DNA of 64,000 bases, taken from assembly GCA_949286415.1 (NCBI GenBank), contig CASEBV010000012.1, positions 218,512-282,511 of the forward strand. The letters are read 5' to 3'. A model generated the notes under the pieces. It saw nothing but the letters and a program-made list of their open reading frames with translations, had not been told where the DNA came from and did not search any database. The first letter of the stretch is position 1. Every line of letters starts with the position of its first letter. The stretch comes from an uncultured Bacteroidales bacterium. GTDB taxonomy: Bacteria > Bacteroidota > Bacteroidia > Bacteroidales > UBA932. Shown one piece after another: positions 1 to 10,000 of the stretch. A program made the position numbers and the translations under genes.

Positions 1-1
1 A

Positions 2-2203
2 TTGAAGATATATTCCGGAGGACTTGGAATACTTGCCGGAGACTATCTGAAGGAGACAAGTGACATGAACACCAATCTTGTTGCCGTCGGTCTCCTCTAC
101 AGATACGGATATTTTACGCAGATTCTCTCTTCCCAGGGAGATCAGGTGGCAAAATACGATGCGCAGGACTTCATGAAAATCCCTGCTTCGCCTGTACGGG
201 ACGCTTCCGGCAACTGGATGACAGTCAGCATCGCTTTTCCTGGAAGGAATCTTCATGCAAGGATATGGAAGGTGGAGGTCGGCCGTACTGACCTTTATCT
301 TCTGGACACTGACTATGAGGAAAATCTTCCGGAAGACAGGTCCATCACCCATCATCTCTATGGAGGTGACTGGGAGAACCGTCTCAAGCAGGAACTCCTT
401 CTCGGTGTCGGCGGTATCCGTGCCCTCAGGAAGCTCGGCCTCAATCCGGAGGTCTATCACTGCAATGAGGGGCATGCCGCATTCATCGGTCTTGAGAGAC
501 TGTACGAATATATTTCCAAGGACAATCTTGACTTCCCGGAGGCAATGGAAGTCGTAAGGGCTTCGTCCCTGTTTACGACGCACACCCCTGTCCCTGCCGG
601 ACACGATGCGTTTGACGAGGGTCTTCTCAGAAAATACATAGGACATTACCCTCCGCGTCTCAAGATTGACTGGCATACTCTCATGGGGCTCGGCAAGATC
701 AATGCCGACAACCCTAACGAGAAATTCTCGATGAGCTATCTCGCCGCCAATATTTCTCAGGAAGTGAACGGTGTTTCATGGCTCCACGGCAAGGTCAGCC
801 AGGAAATCTTCTCGGGAATGTGGCCGGGTTATCTTCCGGAGGAGCTCCATGTAAGCTATGTTACCAATGGTGTGCATTACCCGACATGGACTGCCCCTGA
901 ATGGAAGGATATCCATGCCAAGGTGTTCGGTGAGGAATTCAAGACACACCACTATGACAAGTCTTGCTTTGAAGGAATCTACAAGGTGCCGGACGCTGAA
1001 GTATGGAATGTGCGTACAGTGCTGCGTAAGAGGCTCATTGAGGCCATCAAGGACAAATTGTCCAATCCGGCGGCAACCAACCACTATTCTCCTCGCCAGA
1101 TTGTGACCATCAAGGATACTCTTCGCGATGATGTGCTTACAATCGGATTCGCAAGGCGCTTTGCGACTTACAAGAGGGCACATCTGCTCTTCAGGGACCT
1201 TGACAGGCTCAATGAGATTGTCAACAATCCTGAACAGCCTGTCCAGTTCATATTTGCCGGGAAGGCACACCCTGCAGACAAGGCCGGACAGGACCTCATC
1301 AAGATGATTGTCGACATTTCAAAGCAGGAGAGATTCATCGGAAAGATTGTCTTTGTGCCTGACTATGACATAACTCTTGCCAAACTTCTTGTCCAGGGCG
1401 TGGATGTGTGGATGAACAATCCTACCCGTCCGCTGGAGGCTTCCGGAACTTCCGGAGAGAAGGCTGCAATGAACGGCGTGATGCATTTCTCCGTCCTTGA
1501 CGGGTGGTGGGTCGAGGGCTACAAGCCGGGAGCCGGCTGGGCACTTCCGATGGAAAGGACATACGATGACCAGAACTATCAGGACGAGCTTGATGCCGCT
1601 ACGATCTATACAATCATAGAGAACGAGATAGCTCCTACTTTCTATAAGAAGGAAGCTTCAGGCTACTCTCCGGAATGGATAGAATACATCAAGAACACTG
1701 TAGCCATGGTCGCATGCAACTTCACGACCAACAGGATGCTGACGGACTATATCAACCAGTACTATCAGCCGCAGGCAGTGCGCACTGCAAGTCTTGTTGA
1801 CGGTGACTACAGCCAGGCCCGTGAACTTGCCGCATGGAAAAAGCACATGCGCAGGGAGTGGCAGAATATCGGTGTCGTTTCAGTCCAGAAGCCTGACAGC
1901 TCATTCTCTGATGTTTCCCTCGGCAACGAGTTCAATGCAGAGGTCGTCCTCAATATAGGTGATCTCCATCCGGAAGAAATCGGAGTCGAACTTCTCTTTG
2001 CCATGACTGATTCAAAGGGAAAGCTCCATATTCAGGAAAAGTACGAATTTACGCCTGTCGAACTCAATGTCGACGGCGTGGCCAGGTATCAGGCCCAGAT
2101 TCTTCCTGAACGTACCGGAATGTACCAGGTGGCTGCGAGGATTTATGCAAAGAATCCTCTTCTGCCTCACAGACAGGACTTTGAACTTGTAAAATGGTTA
2201 TAG
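2..2203 (+). CDS. glgP: Alpha-glucan phosphorylase (GT35), 5' end cut by window edge
   Basis: Cytosolic phosphorylase that releases glucose 1-phosphate from glycogen or maltodextrin with pyridoxal phosphate as cofactor. The visible part opens inside the N-terminal domain at the conserved KIYSGGLGILAGDYLKE stretch; the first codon is an internal TTG, so the true start lies left of the window. The motif EASGTSGEKAAMNG holds the PLP lysine at about visible residue 487, and GFARRFATYKRAHLLF near 380 is typical of the short bacterial GT35 branch. After about residue 610 comes a beta-rich C-terminal extension, as in other phosphorylases of this branch. The stop overlaps the ribF start by 10 bases, which implies co-translation. 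Family assignment is firm; the upstream extent is unknown. Confidence 0.95.
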   Translation: MKIYSGGLGILAGDYLKETSDMNTNLVAVGLLYRYGYFTQILSSQGDQVAKYDAQDFMKIPASPVRDASGNWMTVSIAFPGRNLHARIWKVEVGRTDLYLLDTDYEENLPEDRSITHHLYGGDWENRLKQELLLGVGGIRALRKLGLNPEVYHCNEGHAAFIGLERLYEYISKDNLDFPEAMEVVRASSLFTTHTPVPAGHDAFDEGLLRKYIGHYPPRLKIDWHTLMGLGKINADNPNEKFSMSYLAANISQEVNGVSWLHGKVSQEIFSGMWPGYLPEELHVSYVTNGVHYPTWTAPEWKDIHAKVFGEEFKTHHYDKSCFEGIYKVPDAEVWNVRTVLRKRLIEAIKDKLSNPAATNHYSPRQIVTIKDTLRDDVLTIGFARRFATYKRAHLLFRDLDRLNEIVNNPEQPVQFIFAGKAHPADKAGQDLIKMIVDISKQERFIGKIVFVPDYDITLAKLLVQGVDVWMNNPTRPLEASGTSGEKAAMNGVMHFSVLDGWWVEGYKPGAGWALPMERTYDDQNYQDELDAATIYTIIENEIAPTFYKKEASGYSPEWIEYIKNTVAMVACNFTTNRMLTDYINQYYQPQAVRTASLVDGDYSQARELAAWKKHMRREWQNIGVVSVQKPDSSFSDVSLGNEFNAEVVLNIGDLHPEEIGVELLFAMTDSKGKLHIQEKYEFTPVELNVDGVARYQAQILPERTGMYQVAARIYAKNPLLPHRQDFELVKWL

Positions 2204-3072
2204 CGACCGGATTTTTCGACGGTGTCCATACAGGACACCGTCTTGTAATAGACAAGCTGGTCGGAACAGCACAGCAGCAAGGGGATGAGAGCATGGTGAT
2301 AACCTTCTGGCCTCATCCCCGTACTGTTCTCCAGTCCGGAGCCAGGACTCTGCGCCTTCTGTCAACAATGGAAGAGAAGACAGAAATGCTCAAGTCCTTG
2401 GGCGTTGACCATATAGAGGTCCTGAAGTTCACGCGTGAGTTCAGTGCCATGACATCTGAGGATTATCTCAGGGATATTGTGATCGGAAAATTCGGAGGCA
2501 AGACCATAATTCTCGGATATGACAACCGGTTCGGAAGCGATTCTCTTGACTCTGCACATGCGCGTATGGTAGCCGAAAGTCTCGGTCTGCAGGTAATGGA
2601 TGCTCCGGTGGCTTCTTCTGAAGCCGGCACGGCAGTAAGTTCCACGAAGATCCGGGCTGCTCTCCAGGCCGGTGACGTTGAGGCGGCAGCCGTTATGCTC
2701 GGGTACAGATATTCTCTTCACGGAGTCGTCGTGGCCGGCAACCGGATAGGCAGGACAATGGGATTCCCGACTGCAAATATGCAGCTTTATGAGCCTCTTA
2801 AGCAGATACCTGCGAACGGAGCCTATAAGGTTGAGGTTGAAACAATAGGTGGCCGCTGGTCGGGAATGTGCAACATCGGCACTCATCCGACGGTGGGGGC
2901 CGGAAACATGAGGACCATAGAAACCAATATCTTCGGCTTTTCAGAGGATATATACGGGCTGGACATCAAGGTGACCTTCATCCGCAAAATCAGAGATGAG
3001 GTCAGGTTCGAGTCCATAGATGCCCTGAGATGTCAGCTTGAACGCGACAGAGAAAATTGTCTTGCAAGATGA
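2194..3072 (+). CDS. ribF: Bifunctional riboflavin kinase / FAD synthetase
   Basis: Makes FMN from riboflavin and FAD from FMN. The N-terminal FAD synthetase domain (residues 1 to about 160) shows GFFDGVHTGH at 6-15 and SSTKIR at 149-154. The C-terminal riboflavin kinase domain carries GRTMGFPTAN at 186-195, the usual kinase signature. The length of 292 residues is slightly short because this ATG leaves only five residues before the nucleotide-binding motif. No other in-frame start fits without running far into glgP, so the overlapping ATG is accepted. It is probably transcribed with glgP. Whether both domains are active cannot be judged further, but all key motifs are intact. Confidence 0.95.
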   Translation: MVIATGFFDGVHTGHRLVIDKLVGTAQQQGDESMVITFWPHPRTVLQSGARTLRLLSTMEEKTEMLKSLGVDHIEVLKFTREFSAMTSEDYLRDIVIGKFGGKTIILGYDNRFGSDSLDSAHARMVAESLGLQVMDAPVASSEAGTAVSSTKIRAALQAGDVEAAAVMLGYRYSLHGVVVAGNRIGRTMGFPTANMQLYEPLKQIPANGAYKVEVETIGGRWSGMCNIGTHPTVGAGNMRTIETNIFGFSEDIYGLDIKVTFIRKIRDEVRFESIDALRCQLERDRENCLAR

Positions 3073-3093
3073 GTCTCTTTTGCGAAATATCGC

Positions 3094-3101
3094 TAACTTT
3101 G
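3094..3101 (+). promoter_or_regulatory. Promoter -7 element TAACTTTG
   Basis: Matches the Bacteroidetes TAnnTTTG consensus and sits just after the ribF stop. It supports the downstream ATG at 3126 over the in-frame TTG at 3108. The -33 TTTG element is weak. Confidence 0.55.
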
Positions 3102-3125
3102 TAACCGTTGAAGATTCGGAATTTC

Positions 3126-3560
3126 ATGGATGCAGGAACAATACTCACTCTGCTGGCAATTATTCTGGCAATAGCCGGTCCTGTCATTGAGAAGAAGCTC
3201 AAGAAGGCAGGCAAGGTTGAACAGTCCAGGGAGTTCCGCAGTCTGATGGACACGATTACGGGCGACAAAGAGGAAAATGCCCCGGAATATGAATCAGGAC
3301 AGGAAGCCGGGTCTCGTTCCGCAATCCCTCTTCCGGAGGTTCCGGATGTTCAGGAGTTTCAGTCTTCGTCCGGCAGCATTGTGTCAAGCCGGACAGTCCC
3401 GCAAGAACTTCTTGAGGGAGGCTACCGTTCCATCCGGGACATAATGGCGGAAAGACATAAAAAAAGTTCCGATGACATTCCGGAGGCTGCAGAGAAAAAG
3501 TTCAGCATAGACCCGAAGAAATTGGTGGTGTATTCTGAAATTATGAAGCCTAAATTTTAG
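3126..3560 (+). CDS. Small single-pass membrane protein of unknown function
   Basis: No function can be named. The protein of 144 residues begins with one hydrophobic segment (residues 4-18, TILTLLAIILAIAG), followed by a lysine-rich patch, a long acidic and serine-rich middle that is probably disordered, and a C-terminal tail ending SIDPKKLVVYSEIMKPKF, which looks like a conserved interaction motif. The topology suggests an N-terminal anchor with most of the chain in the cytoplasm. ATG 3126 is chosen over TTG 3108 because the promoter element at 3094 leaves a reasonable leader. It lies between ribF and greA, each apparently with its own promoter. Confidence 0.8.
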   Translation: MDAGTILTLLAIILAIAGPVIEKKLKKAGKVEQSREFRSLMDTITGDKEENAPEYESGQEAGSRSAIPLPEVPDVQEFQSSSGSIVSSRTVPQELLEGGYRSIRDIMAERHKKSSDDIPEAAEKKFSIDPKKLVVYSEIMKPKF

Positions 3561-3579
3561 TATTCTCAAAAACATTTGC

Positions 3580-3587
3580 TATATTTG
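3580..3587 (+). promoter_or_regulatory. Promoter -7 element TATATTTG upstream of greA
   Basis: Good TAnnTTTG match with a T-rich stretch (TTTTAG at 3555) about 25 bases upstream in place of the -33 TTTG. Transcription from here gives a leader of roughly 70 nt before greA. Confidence 0.65.
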
Positions 3588-3601
3588 CATGAGTTGCTCA
3601 A

Positions 3602-3633
3602 GGGTTCTGTGTCCGTTCACAGGACTCATTTTT
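3602..3633 (+). terminator. Hairpin followed by T-tract inside the greA leader (possible attenuator)
   Basis: Arms at 3602-3611 and 3618-3627 pair over ten positions, including two G-U pairs, and are followed by ATTTTTAATT. This has the shape of an intrinsic terminator but lies between the greA promoter and the greA start codon, so it is either a leaky attenuator or a structured leader. Confidence 0.4.
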
Positions 3634-3661
3634 AATTGTATAATTTAAATTTCAAGATATC

Positions 3662-4129
3662 ATGGCATTACATTACATGACCCAGGAAGGCCTTGACAAA
3701 CTGAAGAAAGATCTGTCCGAGGCCTTGGCCCAAAGACCTGTGATTTCAGCGCAGATTGCTGAGGCGAGAGATAAGGGCGACTTGTCTGAAAACGCTGAGT
3801 ATGAGGCAGCAAGAGAAGCGCAGGGACTTTTGGAACTGAAGATTTCCAAGCTGCAGGATCTCGTTGCCAACGCCCGTGTGATTGACGAGTCCCAGATAGG
3901 CACGGACAAGGTGCAGATGCTCAACAAGGTAAAAGTCAAGAATCTTTCCAACGGACAGGTAGTGGAGTTTACTCTTGTCGGGGAGAGCGAGGCTGACTTT
4001 TCTGCAGGCAAACTTGCGGCTACCACTCCTATCGGACGCTCTCTGATGGGACATTCAAAGGGTGAGACCGTAGAGGCCAAGGTGCCGTCAGGAATAATTA
4101 AGTTTGAGATACTTGACATTACACTTTAG
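3662..4129 (+). CDS. greA: Transcription elongation factor GreA
   Basis: Binds in the secondary channel of RNA polymerase and stimulates cleavage of backtracked transcripts. The protein has 155 residues, close to the family norm. The N-terminal coiled coil (residues 6-75) carries the tip motif ARDKGDLSENAEYEAAREAQ, with the acidic residues that coordinate magnesium at the active site. The C-terminal FKBP-like domain spans about 80-155 and includes the stretch ATTPIGRSLMGHSKG. It has its own promoter and a leader with a terminator-like hairpin, and is followed four bases later by the HIT gene, so the two probably form a small operon with the lipoprotein after them. Confidence 0.97.
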   Translation: MALHYMTQEGLDKLKKDLSEALAQRPVISAQIAEARDKGDLSENAEYEAAREAQGLLELKISKLQDLVANARVIDESQIGTDKVQMLNKVKVKNLSNGQVVEFTLVGESEADFSAGKLAATTPIGRSLMGHSKGETVEAKVPSGIIKFEILDITL

Positions 4130-4133
4130 TTTT

Positions 4134-4538
4134 ATGCCTACAGTTTTTACTAAAATTGCCAAAGGTGAGATTCCTTCATACAAAGTGGCTGAAAACGAGG
4201 ATTTCTATGCTTTCCTTGACATAAATCCGCTTGCCGAAGGTCATACATTGGTCATCCCGAAGCATCTGGAGAAAGACTATATCTTTGATCTTGATGACAA
4301 TACATATCTCGGTCTCTGTGCATTCGCAAAGAAAGTGGCCGTGGCTCTGAAGGCAGCCGTACCTTGCAGGAGAGTCGGCGTGGCCGTGCTCGGCATGGAG
4401 GTGCCGCATGTGCATATCCATCTTGTGCCGCTGCAGACTGAGCAGGACCTTGATTTCCGGAAGAAGAAACTTGAACTTTCCCAGGAAAGGTTCAGTTCCA
4501 TAGCCTCCTCAATTCTTGCTGAATATGAAAAGCTTTAG
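4134..4538 (+). CDS. HIT-family nucleotide-binding protein
   Basis: Histidine-triad hydrolase or transferase acting on nucleoside phosphoramidates or dinucleotides; the exact substrate is unknown. The active-site triad is seen as PHVHIHLVPL near residues 91-100, and the N-terminal KIAKGEIPSYKVAENEDFYAFLDINPL block is typical. At 134 residues it is of normal length. The in-frame TTG at 4104 would overlap greA and add residues not found in the family, so ATG 4134 is chosen. Its 3' end overlaps the start of the following lipoprotein by 14 bases, indicating coupled translation. Confidence 0.92.
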   Translation: MPTVFTKIAKGEIPSYKVAENEDFYAFLDINPLAEGHTLVIPKHLEKDYIFDLDDNTYLGLCAFAKKVAVALKAAVPCRRVGVAVLGMEVPHVHIHLVPLQTEQDLDFRKKKLELSQERFSSIASSILAEYEKL

Positions 4539-5688
4539 ATTCTGGAAAGCATTCGGCTTCTGTGCGCTCTTTGCCGCAGCTGTGTCTTCCCTCGTTTCAT
4601 GCGGCGGCAAGGCTTCAATAGACGGAACGCTTGCGGACGCCCCTCTCTCTGAAGTTGTGGTCAAGAAACTTGACGTCAACAGGTATGTGACCCTTGATAC
4701 CCTCAAGGTCGATTCTGACGGGAAGTATTCATGCCGGATTGACATCGAGAAAGGGCAGCCGGAATTTGTGTATGTTTTTTATGGGGACAGAAAAGTGGCA
4801 TCCGTGCTTCTTGACAGAGGTGACCGCCTGACTGTCGTGTCCGATACAGTCGGCAATTTCACGGTCGAAGGTTCCGAAGAAAGCCGCAGATTTGCAGAAG
4901 TGGAGAAGGATTATGCCCGTTTTACGGCAGAATTTGACTCCCTCACAAACTGTCTTCTTGCACTGGAGCCAGATTCCGAGGAAGCGTCGCTTGTGAAGAA
5001 AAAAATTGGCGCATCATATATCGGATATTACAGGGACAGGCTCCGCTACATCATGGAGAATCCATACTCGCTCACTGTTGTTCCTGTACTGTATCAGGTT
5101 GCCGGTCCGGACAGGCTGCCTGTATTCGGGCAGATTACTGATGCCATCCATTTCAACAATGTGAGTGATTCTCTTGAGACGGTATATCCGGACTCCAGAT
5201 ATGTCGGGGCTCTCAGGGAGGAAGCAAAGCGCAGGTCTGGCCTGCTTGAGTTGAAGGTGCGCCTGCAGAATGCCGGGGAGACCGGGTATCCTGACTTTGA
5301 ACTTGCGGATATCAATGCAAGGAAAGTCCGCCTGAGCGAGGTGGATGCCAAAGTGATACTTCTTCATTTCTGGTCATCTTCGGATGCGCTTCAGAAAATG
5401 TTCAACCTTGATGTGCTCAAGCCGATATATGAAGACTATCATTCGCGCGGGCTTGAAATCTATCAGGTGGCACTTGACGCGGACAAGGCTGCGTGGGCAA
5501 GTGTAGTCAAGGACCAGAATCTTCCGTGGATAAATGTCTGCGACATATCAGGGCTGAATGCCGCATCGGCAAGGCTCTACAATATATCGTCGCTTCCGGT
5601 GACCTTTGTCATCTCCGGAGACAGTCTTGTGAACGAAAAAGTCAGCGATGAGAAATCGTTGAGAAAGGCTCTTGACAAACTTCTTTAG
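4525..5688 (+). CDS. Thioredoxin-fold lipoprotein (TlpA/DUF4369-like) lacking the CXXC motif
   Basis: Probable cell-envelope lipoprotein. The signal sequence ends in a lipobox (LVSC, cysteine about residue 26). Residues 30-130 look like the beta-rich DUF4369 domain that precedes TlpA-like thioredoxins in Bacteroidetes, and residues 255-387 have the thioredoxin/AhpC fold: VILLHFWSSSDALQ at the active-site position and LPVTFVI as the cis-proline loop. In redox-active relatives the loop reads W-C-x-x-C; here both cysteine positions are replaced, so thiol-disulphide exchange by the usual chemistry is unlikely. It overlaps the HIT gene by 14 bases. A binding or structural role is inferred, not shown. 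Confidence 0.85.
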   Translation: MKSFRFWKAFGFCALFAAAVSSLVSCGGKASIDGTLADAPLSEVVVKKLDVNRYVTLDTLKVDSDGKYSCRIDIEKGQPEFVYVFYGDRKVASVLLDRGDRLTVVSDTVGNFTVEGSEESRRFAEVEKDYARFTAEFDSLTNCLLALEPDSEEASLVKKKIGASYIGYYRDRLRYIMENPYSLTVVPVLYQVAGPDRLPVFGQITDAIHFNNVSDSLETVYPDSRYVGALREEAKRRSGLLELKVRLQNAGETGYPDFELADINARKVRLSEVDAKVILLHFWSSSDALQKMFNLDVLKPIYEDYHSRGLEIYQVALDADKAAWASVVKDQNLPWINVCDISGLNAASARLYNISSLPVTFVISGDSLVNEKVSDEKSLRKALDKLL

Positions 5689-5710
5689 TATTTGCGATCA
5701 GGGTGTCAGG

Positions 5711-6403
5711 TCAGAAGAGTTTCTTCTTGCTGACCGTGGCAACGAACTCCTTGAGATAGAACGGTTCAAAGTACGCTGTGTCTTTGAACCGCTTTTCTTT
5801 ATATTCTTCCATTGCGGGAACAAGCATTGAGGATGCCTTCGGACAGCATTGGGCAAAATGAGCCTTCGGCGAGGTGATGACATCCGCGCATTTCCCTGCT
5901 CCGTCCCCTATGAAGAGCACATTCCCTTCCTGAAGTCTGTCTCCGAAACTTTCCGGGCCGATGATGGCAGGCTCGATGTCCGTTATCCTGTGTCCTTCCG
6001 TGTCAAATACAGCCGAATATACTTCCATCCTTCTGGCATCAATCATAGGCACGATGTATCTGCAGCCTTCTGGGATCAGACCTTCGTCAGAAGCTTGTCT
6101 TGCAAGGATTTCAAGGGTGCCGACGGCGAGCAGTGGAATGCCGGCTCCGAAGCATAGCCCCTTTGCTGTGGAGACACCGACCCTTAGTCCGGTGTATGAG
6201 CCCGGTCCCATGCTGACGCACACTGCATCGCAGTCTTTGACGGAATATCCCGTTTCCCTGAGCATTTCATCGATGAATACGGCTGTCAGGGATGCATGCT
6301 GCCTGTCTTCAGTGCTTTCCCTGTATGATACAATTCTGCCGTTCTCCGCAATGGCTGCAGAGCATAGGGCTGTAGATGTTTCAATCAGTATGATTCTGTC
6401 CAT
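5711..6403 (-). CDS. tsaB: tRNA threonylcarbamoyladenosine biosynthesis protein TsaB
   Basis: Partner of TsaD and TsaE in making the t6A modification at position 37 of ANN-decoding tRNAs. It has an ASKHA fold with the typical opening RIILIETSTALCSAAI and the signature GPGSYTGLRVG at residues 66-76. TsaB proteins lack the metal-binding histidines of TsaD, as here. An upstream in-frame ATG at 6451 overlaps the stop of the CvpA gene as ATGA and would add 16 residues; the start at 6403 is preferred because it puts the first beta strand at the N-terminus as in relatives, but the longer form cannot be excluded. It is co-transcribed with the CvpA gene. Confidence 0.93.
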   Translation of the reverse strand: MDRIILIETSTALCSAAIAENGRIVSYRESTEDRQHASLTAVFIDEMLRETGYSVKDCDAVCVSMGPGSYTGLRVGVSTAKGLCFGAGIPLLAVGTLEILARQASDEGLIPEGCRYIVPMIDARRMEVYSAVFDTEGHRITDIEPAIIGPESFGDRLQEGNVLFIGDGAGKCADVITSPKAHFAQCCPKASSMLVPAMEEYKEKRFKDTAYFEPFYLKEFVATVSKKKLF

Positions 6404-6447
6404 TGTATGCTGCATGATTGTTCTTGTGGATGAAAATATGCCTCCGG

Positions 6448-6936
6448 TCATGAGAACAGTCCCTGGAAATACGGGAAGACAGCATTTGCAATATTCAGAA
6501 ACGGCCTGTAGAGAAGGGATTTGTCCAGATATGAGCCGTTGATTATATTCAATTCATTGTTAACCCAGTCAAAGGCAATGAGGACAGCCCCCAATATGAG
6601 GGTATATTTGACAATTGAGAATATGACGCCGAGAAGTTTGTTCAGCCAGCCGAGCATTATGATTTTGATTGTTGCCTCAAGCAGTTTCCCCAATATTGCA
6701 AAGCCGGCAGCCACAAGAATCAGGATGATGACGAATGCAATTATGTGGACAACGGGTGATGAGGTCCCGGTCAGGTCGCTGATCCATCCGCTGACCAGGT
6801 CGGAGAACTGGAAAGACAGCCATATCCCCACCACAATGGAGATGATGGCGATGACCTGTGCTATGAATCCCTTCCTGATGCCGAAGATTATTGCGGGCAC
6901 GAAACAGAGCAGTAGAATAATATCCAGAACATTCAT
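6448..6936 (-). CDS. CvpA family membrane protein
   Basis: Integral membrane protein of 162 residues with four hydrophobic segments (about 3-18, 24-44, 62-84 and 103-122) and the family opening MNVLDIILLLCFVPAIIFGIRKG. CvpA proteins are linked to colicin V production and envelope stress in enterobacteria; the molecular activity is unknown. It precedes tsaB, with the stop and a possible tsaB start overlapping as ATGA, so the two form an operon on the minus strand. It diverges from ileS across an AT-rich 87-base gap that also holds the ileS promoter. No clear minus-strand TAnnTTTG element was found for it. Confidence 0.88.
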   Translation of the reverse strand: MNVLDIILLLCFVPAIIFGIRKGFIAQVIAIISIVVGIWLSFQFSDLVSGWISDLTGTSSPVVHIIAFVIILILVAAGFAILGKLLEATIKIIMLGWLNKLLGVIFSIVKYTLILGAVLIAFDWVNNELNIINGSYLDKSLLYRPFLNIANAVFPYFQGLFS

Positions 6937-6952
6937 TTTGCAATAAAATTTT

Positions 6953-6960
6953 TATATTTG
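6953..6960 (+). promoter_or_regulatory. Promoter -7 element TATATTTG upstream of ileS
   Basis: Exact TAnnTTTG match in the AT-rich divergent gap between the CvpA gene and ileS. It predicts an ileS leader of about 60 nt. No T-box-like structure is evident in that short leader. Confidence 0.6.
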
Positions 6961-7023
6961 CAGATTGAAAAATTTTAAGAAAATTTGATTTCGCAAAAAT
7001 AGATAAAAAATTTGACATTTGTC

Positions 7024-10000
7024 ATGAAGTTCAACGAATATAAGGGATTGGATCTTGTTGCCGTCAACAACGGCATATTGGAGCGCTGGCAGAAGAACGG
7101 AGCCTTCAGAAATTCTCTGAAGGTGCGTGAAGGAGCTCCCGAGTTTGTCTTTTTTGAGGGACCCCCTTCTGCCAACGGCATGCCGGGTATCCATCATGTG
7201 ATGGCAAGATCCATCAAGGACGCCATATGCCGCTATAAGACCCAGACAGGATACAAAGTGTCAAGGCGCGCCGGATGGGATACCCATGGGCTGCCGGTTG
7301 AGCTCGGAGTGGAGAAGATGCTCGGCATCACCAAAGAAGACATCGGCTCGAAGATATCCGTGGAGGACTACAACAATGCATGCCGCCGCGAGGTGATGAA
7401 GTATACCAAAGAATGGATGTCCCTCACGGAGAGGATAGGCTATTGGGTGGACATGGATGACCCTTATATCACATACGACAACAGGTATATCGAGACCCTG
7501 TGGTATCTTCTGAAGGATATCTACGGAAAGGGGCTGCTCTATAAGGGGTACTCAATCCAGCCGTATTCTCCCGCCGCAGGTACCGGACTCAGTTCCCATG
7601 AACTGAACCAGCCGGGCTGCTACAGGGATGTCAAGGATACTACGGCTGTAGTGCAGTTCGAGGTCATCAAGAATGAAAAGTCCCAGCTGCTTTACGGCTG
7701 CGAGACGGTGCCGGTGTATTTCCTGGCATGGACGACCACGCCGTGGACACTCCCTTCCAACACCGCATTGTGCGTCGGTCCGGACATCACATATGTGCGG
7801 GTCATGTCATTCAATCCGTACACAGGCGCTCCTGCCGTATATGTGGTCGCGAAGGCTCTGGTTGACTCTGTGTTCAATGCCAAGGCAAAGGAAATTGCCC
7901 TTGAGGACTACAAGCCCGGCGACAAGCTTGTCCCTTACAGGGTACTTGACGGCGAGTTCAAGGGCAGCCAGCTCGTGGGCATATCCTATCATCAGCTGAT
8001 ACCATGGTTCAGACCTGATGACGGAGCGTTCAGAGTGATTCCGGGAGACTATGTGACAACAGAGGAGGGTACTACAGGCGTTGTTCATATTGCTCCGACA
8101 TTCGGTGCCGATGACGACAAGGTGGCCAAGGCAACAGGGGTGCCGCCTCTTATGGTGATAGACAAAAATGGGGAGAAACAGGCCCAGGTGGACAGAAAAG
8201 GCCGGTTCTATCGTCTGGAAGATATGGATCCGGATTATGTCTCGGAGAGAGTGGCTCCTGAATATGCGGAATATGCAGGGCGGTATGTCAAGAATGCTTA
8301 CGATGCATCTCTTGCTCCGGATGCTCCGACTCTGGACATTGACCTTTGCGTGATGCTCAAGCAGCAGGGCAAGGCATTCAAGATAGAGAAGCATGTGCAT
8401 ACATACCCGCACTGCTGGAGGACGGACAAGCCTGTGCTCTATTACCCGCTCAATTCATGGTTCATCAAGACGACTGCAGTCCGTGAAAGGATGATGGAGC
8501 TCAACGACACCATACTCTGGAAGCCTGCTTCGACAGGTACAGGACGCTTCGGGAAATGGCTTGAGAACATCCAGGACTGGAACCTCTCCCGCAGCCGCTA
8601 TTGGGGTACACCTCTGCCCGTATGGCGCACGGAAGACGGGAAGGAAGAGAAATGCATCGGCTCCCTCAAAGAACTGTATGCGGAGATCGAAAAAGCCGTA
8701 GTTGCAGGCTATATGTCATCCAATCCTCTGAAGGACAAAGGATTCAACCCTGATGACATGTCAAAGGAGAATTATGACAGGATAGATCTCCACCGCCCGT
8801 ATGTCGACAGGATATATCTCGTGTCCCCGTCCGGAAAGAAAATGACGAGGGAAACGGACCTGATAGATGTCTGGTTCGATTCGGGTGCGATGCCTTATGC
8901 CCAGGAGGGACTGAGAAATCTTCATTCCCCGAAATTCGGGCAGACCGCGGACTTCATAGCCGAGGGTGTGGACCAGACAAGAGGCTGGTTCTATACGCTT
9001 CATGCCATCAATACGATGGTCAGCAACAAGTGCGCCTTCAGGAGAGTCATTTCCAACGGACTGGTACTTGACAAGGACGGCAACAAGATGAGCAAGCGCC
9101 TTGGCAATGCCGTGGACCCGTTCAAGGCCCTTGACAAATACGGCGCCGATGCCCTCAGGTGGTATATGCTCACCAATTCCCAGCCATGGGACAACCTCAA
9201 GTTCGATGAGGCTGGTGTCGATGAAATAAGAAGGAAATTCTTCGGCACACTCTACAATACATATTCATTCTTCGCCCTCTATGCCAATGTGGACGGCTTT
9301 GACCCGGACAAGGCCCGCAAGGTGCCTGTTTCGGAAAGGCCAGAGATTGACAGATGGATAGTGTCCCTGATGAACTCCCTCATCAAGGATGTCCGCGCCG
9401 CATACGAGGACTATGACATCACCACGGCAGGCCGTCTTGTCCAGGACTTCGTGTGTGACCATCTGAGCAACTGGTATGTGCGTCTGGGCAGGAAGCGCTT
9501 CTGGGGCGGCAATATGGATGATGACAAGCTGTCGGCCTATGAGACACTTTACGAGGTGCTCGTCACTGTCGCCAAGCTCGCTGCTCCTATAGCTCCGTTC
9601 TTTATGGAAAGACTTTATCTTGACCTTGTCCCTGGTGCGGAGTCTGTGCATTTCACATTCATGCCGGAGCCTGATGCCTCAGTCGTGGACAAGGACCTCG
9701 AAGAACGCATGGAACTGGCCCAGAGGGCATCATCAATGGTACTTGCCCTGCGCCGCAAGGTAAGCATCAAGGTCCGCCAGCCGCTTTCACGTCTTGTGAT
9801 ACCTGTCATCGGCAACAAGGTCCGGGAGCAGCTTGAAAAGGTCAAGGACCTGCTGCTCGGGGAAGTCAATGTCAAGGAACTTGAATTCATCTCCGACACC
9901 GCAGGCCTCATAACCAAGAAAATCAAGCCTAACTTCAAGACACTCGGCAAGGCATACGGCAAGCAGATGAAAGAGATTGCCGCCGCTTTCGCGACACTTT

